DNA of 64,000 nt from E44-bin32 sp041573795 (GTDB taxonomy: Bacteria; Chloroflexota; Anaerolineae; Anaerolineales; E44-bin32), in the NCBI GenBank assembly GCA_041573795.1, contig JBFFQB010000001.1, positions 62,001 through 126,000 on the forward strand. The letters run 5' to 3'. Shown piece after piece: positions 63,109-64,000 of the stretch. The notes under the pieces are model-generated. The model did not search any database, was not told the DNA's origin, and saw only the letters and a program-made list of their open reading frames with translations. Numbering within the stretch: the first letter of the stretch is position 1; every line of letters starts with the position of its first letter. Both the position numbers and the translations under genes were made by a program.

Positions 63109-64000
63109 ATGAACGCGGAGCGACACTGGCAAGCAGCGCTAGGACAACTGCAAATGGAACTGCCACGCGCGGCTTATAATACCTGGGTCCGCGACGCTGA
63201 ATACTTAGCTTACGAGGACAGCACCTTCATTATCGGAGCCCGGAACGCCTATGCGCGTGATTGGCTCGAGGATCGCCTGCTGGCTACGGTGAAGCACGTG
63301 CTGACAGGCATCCTGGGAAGAACGGTGGATGTCCGCTTTGTGGTTTGGCAGGGTGATCCACATGAGCAAAGCTCGAAGCCTGTCCATCCCATCCATTACC
63401 AAGAAACCAATACGCCGAGCACTTCATCGCTCAATCGGCGCTACACTTTTGAAACATTCGTTGTTGGCACCGGTAATCGTTTGGCTCACGCCGCTGCACA
63501 GGCGGTGGCTGAAAGCCCGGCAAGAGCCTACAACCCACTCTTCCTCCATGGCGGTGTCGGACTCGGTAAAACGCATCTCTTGCATGCCGTAGGTCATGTC
63601 TGTATTCAGGCGGGTTTGAATGTTCTCTACGTATCATCGGAGGAGTTTACTAACGATCTGGTTAACGCCATTAGGATGCAGAACACAGCCATCTTCAGGG
63701 AGCGTTACCGAAGGATTGACGTTCTGCTGATTGACGATATCCAATTTATTGCTGGTAAGGAATCGACACAGGAAGAGTTTTTTCATACATTCAATACACT
63801 CCATGGCCAGGATAAACAGCTGGTGATCTCTTCGGATCGGCCGCCGCGCTCGCTGGTCACACTGGAAGAACGTCTTCGCTCGCGCTTCGAATGGGGAATG
63901 ACGGCTGATATTCAAACGCCAGATTTTGAAACCCGCCTGGCGATTCTCCGATCCAAAGCCGATCGAGCAGGTCGATCTGTCGATGATGAAGTCCTCGAGC
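63109..64000 (+). CDS. dnaA: chromosomal replication initiator DnaA (5' part, runs off window)
   Basis: The first 297 codons of DnaA, the AAA+ protein that opens the replication origin. Domain I (about 1-85) begins MNAERHWQAALGQLQMEL and includes the NTWV segment. A short linker follows, and the AAA+ domain starts near 107 with RRYTFETFVVGTGNRLAHAA, seen in part as YTFETFVVGTGNRLAHAA. Walker A is GGVGLGKTH near 145, Walker B VLLIDDIQFIAGK near 205, and ERLRSRFEWG near 253 is the box VII arginine region. The frame is open to base 64000, so the DNA-binding domain lies outside. ATG 63109 has AGAGG upstream; in-frame ATG 63073 is less likely. Confidence 0.97.
   Translation, partial: MNAERHWQAALGQLQMELPRAAYNTWVRDAEYLAYEDSTFIIGARNAYARDWLEDRLLATVKHVLTGILGRTVDVRFVVWQGDPHEQSSKPVHPIHYQETNTPSTSSLNRRYTFETFVVGTGNRLAHAAAQAVAESPARAYNPLFLHGGVGLGKTHLLHAVGHVCIQAGLNVLYVSSEEFTNDLVNAIRMQNTAIFRERYRRIDVLLIDDIQFIAGKESTQEEFFHTFNTLHGQDKQLVISSDRPPRSLVTLEERLRSRFEWGMTADIQTPDFETRLAILRSKADRAGRSVDDEVLE

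Overview
The window looks like chromosomal housekeeping DNA from a Chloroflexota bacterium, probably class Anaerolineae. This is an inference from gene content: GAF-rich soluble histidine kinases, a cNMP-binding/double PH-like membrane protein, NfeD and FHA membrane proteins, ADP-forming acetate-CoA ligase, ClpC, a BMP-type nucleoside/sugar ABC importer, many lipoproteins, and no outer-membrane genes. No rRNA, tRNA, CRISPR array, insertion sequence or prophage was seen. Coding density is high and both strands are used in short blocks. Layout: 0.1-5.4 kb carries a GAF/PAS kinase, a degenerate metallo-beta-lactamase-fold protein, an asparaginase and rsmG. 5.4-8.9 kb (minus) carries recF, def and the cNMP/PH-like membrane protein. 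9.0-16.9 kb carries ftsK and a four-gene BMP-family importer. 17.1-20.0 kb (minus) carries murJ and a C39-like/TPR protein. 20.2-27.1 kb carries an EamA transporter, purA, a LysM protein, a J-domain protein and acnA. 27.4-31.1 kb is a six-GAF kinase. 31.2-36.8 kb (minus) carries a Pta-type P-loop/DRTGG protein, acetate-CoA ligase, rnhB, a glycosyltransferase and a NERD-like protein. 37-40.3 kb carries NfeD, FHA, OsmC and a lipoprotein isoaspartyl methyltransferase. 40.4-42.7 kb (minus) is a membrane spermidine-synthase-like protein. 43.2-46.8 kb carries hsp20, a rhomboid protease and a three-gene cluster of membrane coiled-coil proteins. 46.9-49.0 kb (minus) carries an HtrA lipoprotein and a CbpA-type DnaJ. 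49.2-52.3 kb is a receiver/GAF protein plus a hybrid kinase. 52.7-56.5 kb carries a YprB-like exonuclease, DUF302 and a fused ChlI-ChlD chelatase-type ATPase. 56.7-64.0 kb carries an S1-domain protein, clpC, radA and the first 297 codons of dnaA, which runs off the window. Gene cooperation: recF, radA, rnhB, ftsK and dnaA serve DNA replication, repair and segregation. DnaJ/HtrA, Hsp20, ClpC, rhomboid and NfeD form a protein-quality set. The ligase and DRTGG protein, with overlapping reading frames, point to acetate/acetyl-CoA energy metabolism. Four signalling proteins share GAF domains. Promoters are unusually readable: a TGnTATAAT-like extended -10 recurs. In at least five cases it lies only 6-9 bases before the start codon, which implies leaderless or near-leaderless mRNAs. 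In others a 10-15-base leader holds just a Shine-Dalgarno site. The best candidates for undescribed biology are the HhH/coiled-coil membrane cluster (44.5-46.8 kb), the structured dnaA leader (62.9-63.1 kb), the pseudo-receiver paired with a hybrid kinase, and the stand-alone Pta regulatory module beside an ADP-forming ligase.
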